Shown here: in pieces, positions 5,446-6,154 of the stretch | How positions within the stretch are numbered: position 1 is the stretch's first letter | Layout of the letters: every line of letters starts with the position of its first letter | Assembly (NCBI GenBank): GCA_026225435.1 | Contig: JAMFST010000512.1 | Location: forward strand, 1-6,154 | DNA length: 6,154 bases | Direction of reading: 5' to 3' | From: Labilithrix luteola | Lineage (GTDB): Bacteria > Myxococcota_A > Polyangia > Polyangiales > Polyangiaceae | The notes under the pieces: model-generated | Database searches by the model: none | What the model saw: the letters and a program-made list of their open reading frames with translations, nothing else | What the model was told of the DNA's origin: nothing | Translations under genes and position numbers: made by a program

Positions 5446-6154
5446 TCAGCCTCGACGCGAGGCGCGGAGGACGGCGTACTGCAGCCACGAGGCGCGCAGC
5501 GCCGTCCGTGCCAGCGTGATCAGCTGGTGGACGAGCCACAATCCGACGAGGTAGCCGCCGCCGCGGCCTCCGAGGCGTGATGCCCCCAGCGCTCCCACGA
5601 CGACGAGCGTCAGACCGCCGAGGTTGCGCCCGGTCGACGAGAGGAGGAGTCGTCGGCCGTCACGTCGCAGGAGCTCGACGCCACCGAGGAAGGCGAGGCG
5701 CAGCGTCGGTCGGCGCCGAGTGACCACCGTGGCGGCGCAGGCGTCGATGCCCAGGTCGAGTGGGAGGAGCGCCAGCAGGACGATGCAGGCGAAGGCCCCG
5801 CCCGTGAGGTCGACGCGCGCGTCGCTGGCCGCACCGGAGCTGCCGCCGACGGCCTGACCGAGGTCGAGCGCGTAGCGAGCGGCCACGACGAGCAGCGCCG
5901 CGACGCCGAGGAACAAGATCCGCAAGGCGAGCAAGGTCGGCAGCGAGCGCACCGAGGCGCGCGCCACGTCGAGGAGCCGGCGGCTCGCCGGTGCCACCGT
6001 CTCGTGCAGCAGCAGCGCGTAGGGCACGACGGCGGCGAGAGTGCCGAGCGCGACGATGACCCCCAGCGCCGTCGTCAGGACTCCGACATCGGACCGCCCG
6101 TGCGCGAGCAGATCGAGCAGCTCGAGGGAGCCTTCGTGCCAGAGCGGAAGGTCA
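5446..6154 (-). CDS. Multi-pass membrane protein of unknown function, partial (5' end outside window)
   Basis: The frame is open from the window edge (first complete codon at 6153) to TGA at 5448-5446, giving 235 visible residues. Counting from the edge, likely membrane segments are about 24-49 (VLTTALGVIVALGTLAAV core), 71-92 (ALRILFLGVAALLVV core), 117-144 (GGAFACIVLLALLPLDLG core), 178-192 (LGGLTLVVVGALGAS) and 199-219 (GYLVGLWLVHQLI core). Between the third and fourth is a basic, Arg-rich loop (146-176). The soluble start DLPLWHEGSL continues upstream, so the true start lies beyond the window and the GTG at 6027, which falls inside the first membrane segment, is not it. I do not recognise the family. 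It converges on glgA with 3 nt between stops, which does not imply a shared role. Coding is supported by hydrophobic periodicity and the long open frame. Confidence 0.72.
   Translation of the reverse strand, partial: DLPLWHEGSLELLDLLAHGRSDVGVLTTALGVIVALGTLAAVVPYALLLHETVAPASRRLLDVARASVRSLPTLLALRILFLGVAALLVVAARYALDLGQAVGGSSGAASDARVDLTGGAFACIVLLALLPLDLGIDACAATVVTRRRPTLRLAFLGGVELLRRDGRRLLLSSTGRNLGGLTLVVVGALGASRLGGRGGGYLVGLWLVHQLITLARTALRASWLQYAVLRASRRG
5449..5463. other. Small hairpin at the glgA/membrane-gene convergence
   Basis: GCCTCG (5449-5454), ACG loop, CGAGGC (5458-5463) forms a perfect 6-bp stem just past the glgA stop and inside the last codons of the minus-strand gene. No T tract flanks it on either strand, so a bidirectional terminator is only a weak possibility. 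Confidence 0.2.

Noticed and set aside
5898..6027. GTG 6027 as the true start of the terminal membrane gene
   Set aside because: The frame stays open to the window edge and the GTG lies inside a hydrophobic segment, so the gene begins outside the window.

Overview
The window is GC-rich (roughly two thirds G+C in the genes sampled by eye) and densely packed. Strong third-position G/C bias leaves long spurious open frames on both strands. Protein content and style (a two-domain ParA ATPase with a Cys-rich N-terminus, a TrpRS close to the TrpRS II clade, bacterial glycogen synthase, an RluA-type pseudouridine synthase) suggest a free-living Gram-negative bacterium. Myxococcota or another former deltaproteobacterial lineage is my best guess, but that is inference and no marker in the window proves it.

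Layout. Positions 1-120 are a lower-GC (about 55%) stretch with no recognisable gene. It ends abruptly at an in-frame stop where a tryptophanyl-tRNA synthetase begins in mid-protein (121-972, +); the part of that enzyme carrying the HIGH signature is absent. Next, on the same strand, come a ParA/Soj-type ATPase carrying two tandem zinc-ribbon modules (1102-2448) and a small ribbon-helix-helix (RHH) protein with a long flexible N-terminal tail (2538-2873). On the minus strand an RluA-family RNA pseudouridine synthase (2907-3863) converges on that pair. It shares a 109-bp divergent intergenic region with glgA, glycogen synthase (3973-5442, +). Finally a multi-pass membrane protein of unknown function (5446 to the window end, minus strand, 5' end outside the window) converges tail-to-tail with glgA, with 3 nt between the stop codons.

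How the genes relate. The most interesting unit is the ParA plus RHH pair. It has the layout of small partition/positioning modules such as ParF-ParG, in which a deviant-Walker ATPase works with an RHH DNA-binding partner, but here the ATPase carries an added metal-binding head. Its leader can fold so that the Shine-Dalgarno sequence is paired. This may be an under-described positioning or segregation module. The other genes are housekeeping or metabolic (translation, RNA modification, glycogen synthesis) and show no obvious functional link to the pair. No stretch over 300 bases lacks a gene, and I saw no tRNA, rRNA, CRISPR array or complete insertion sequence.
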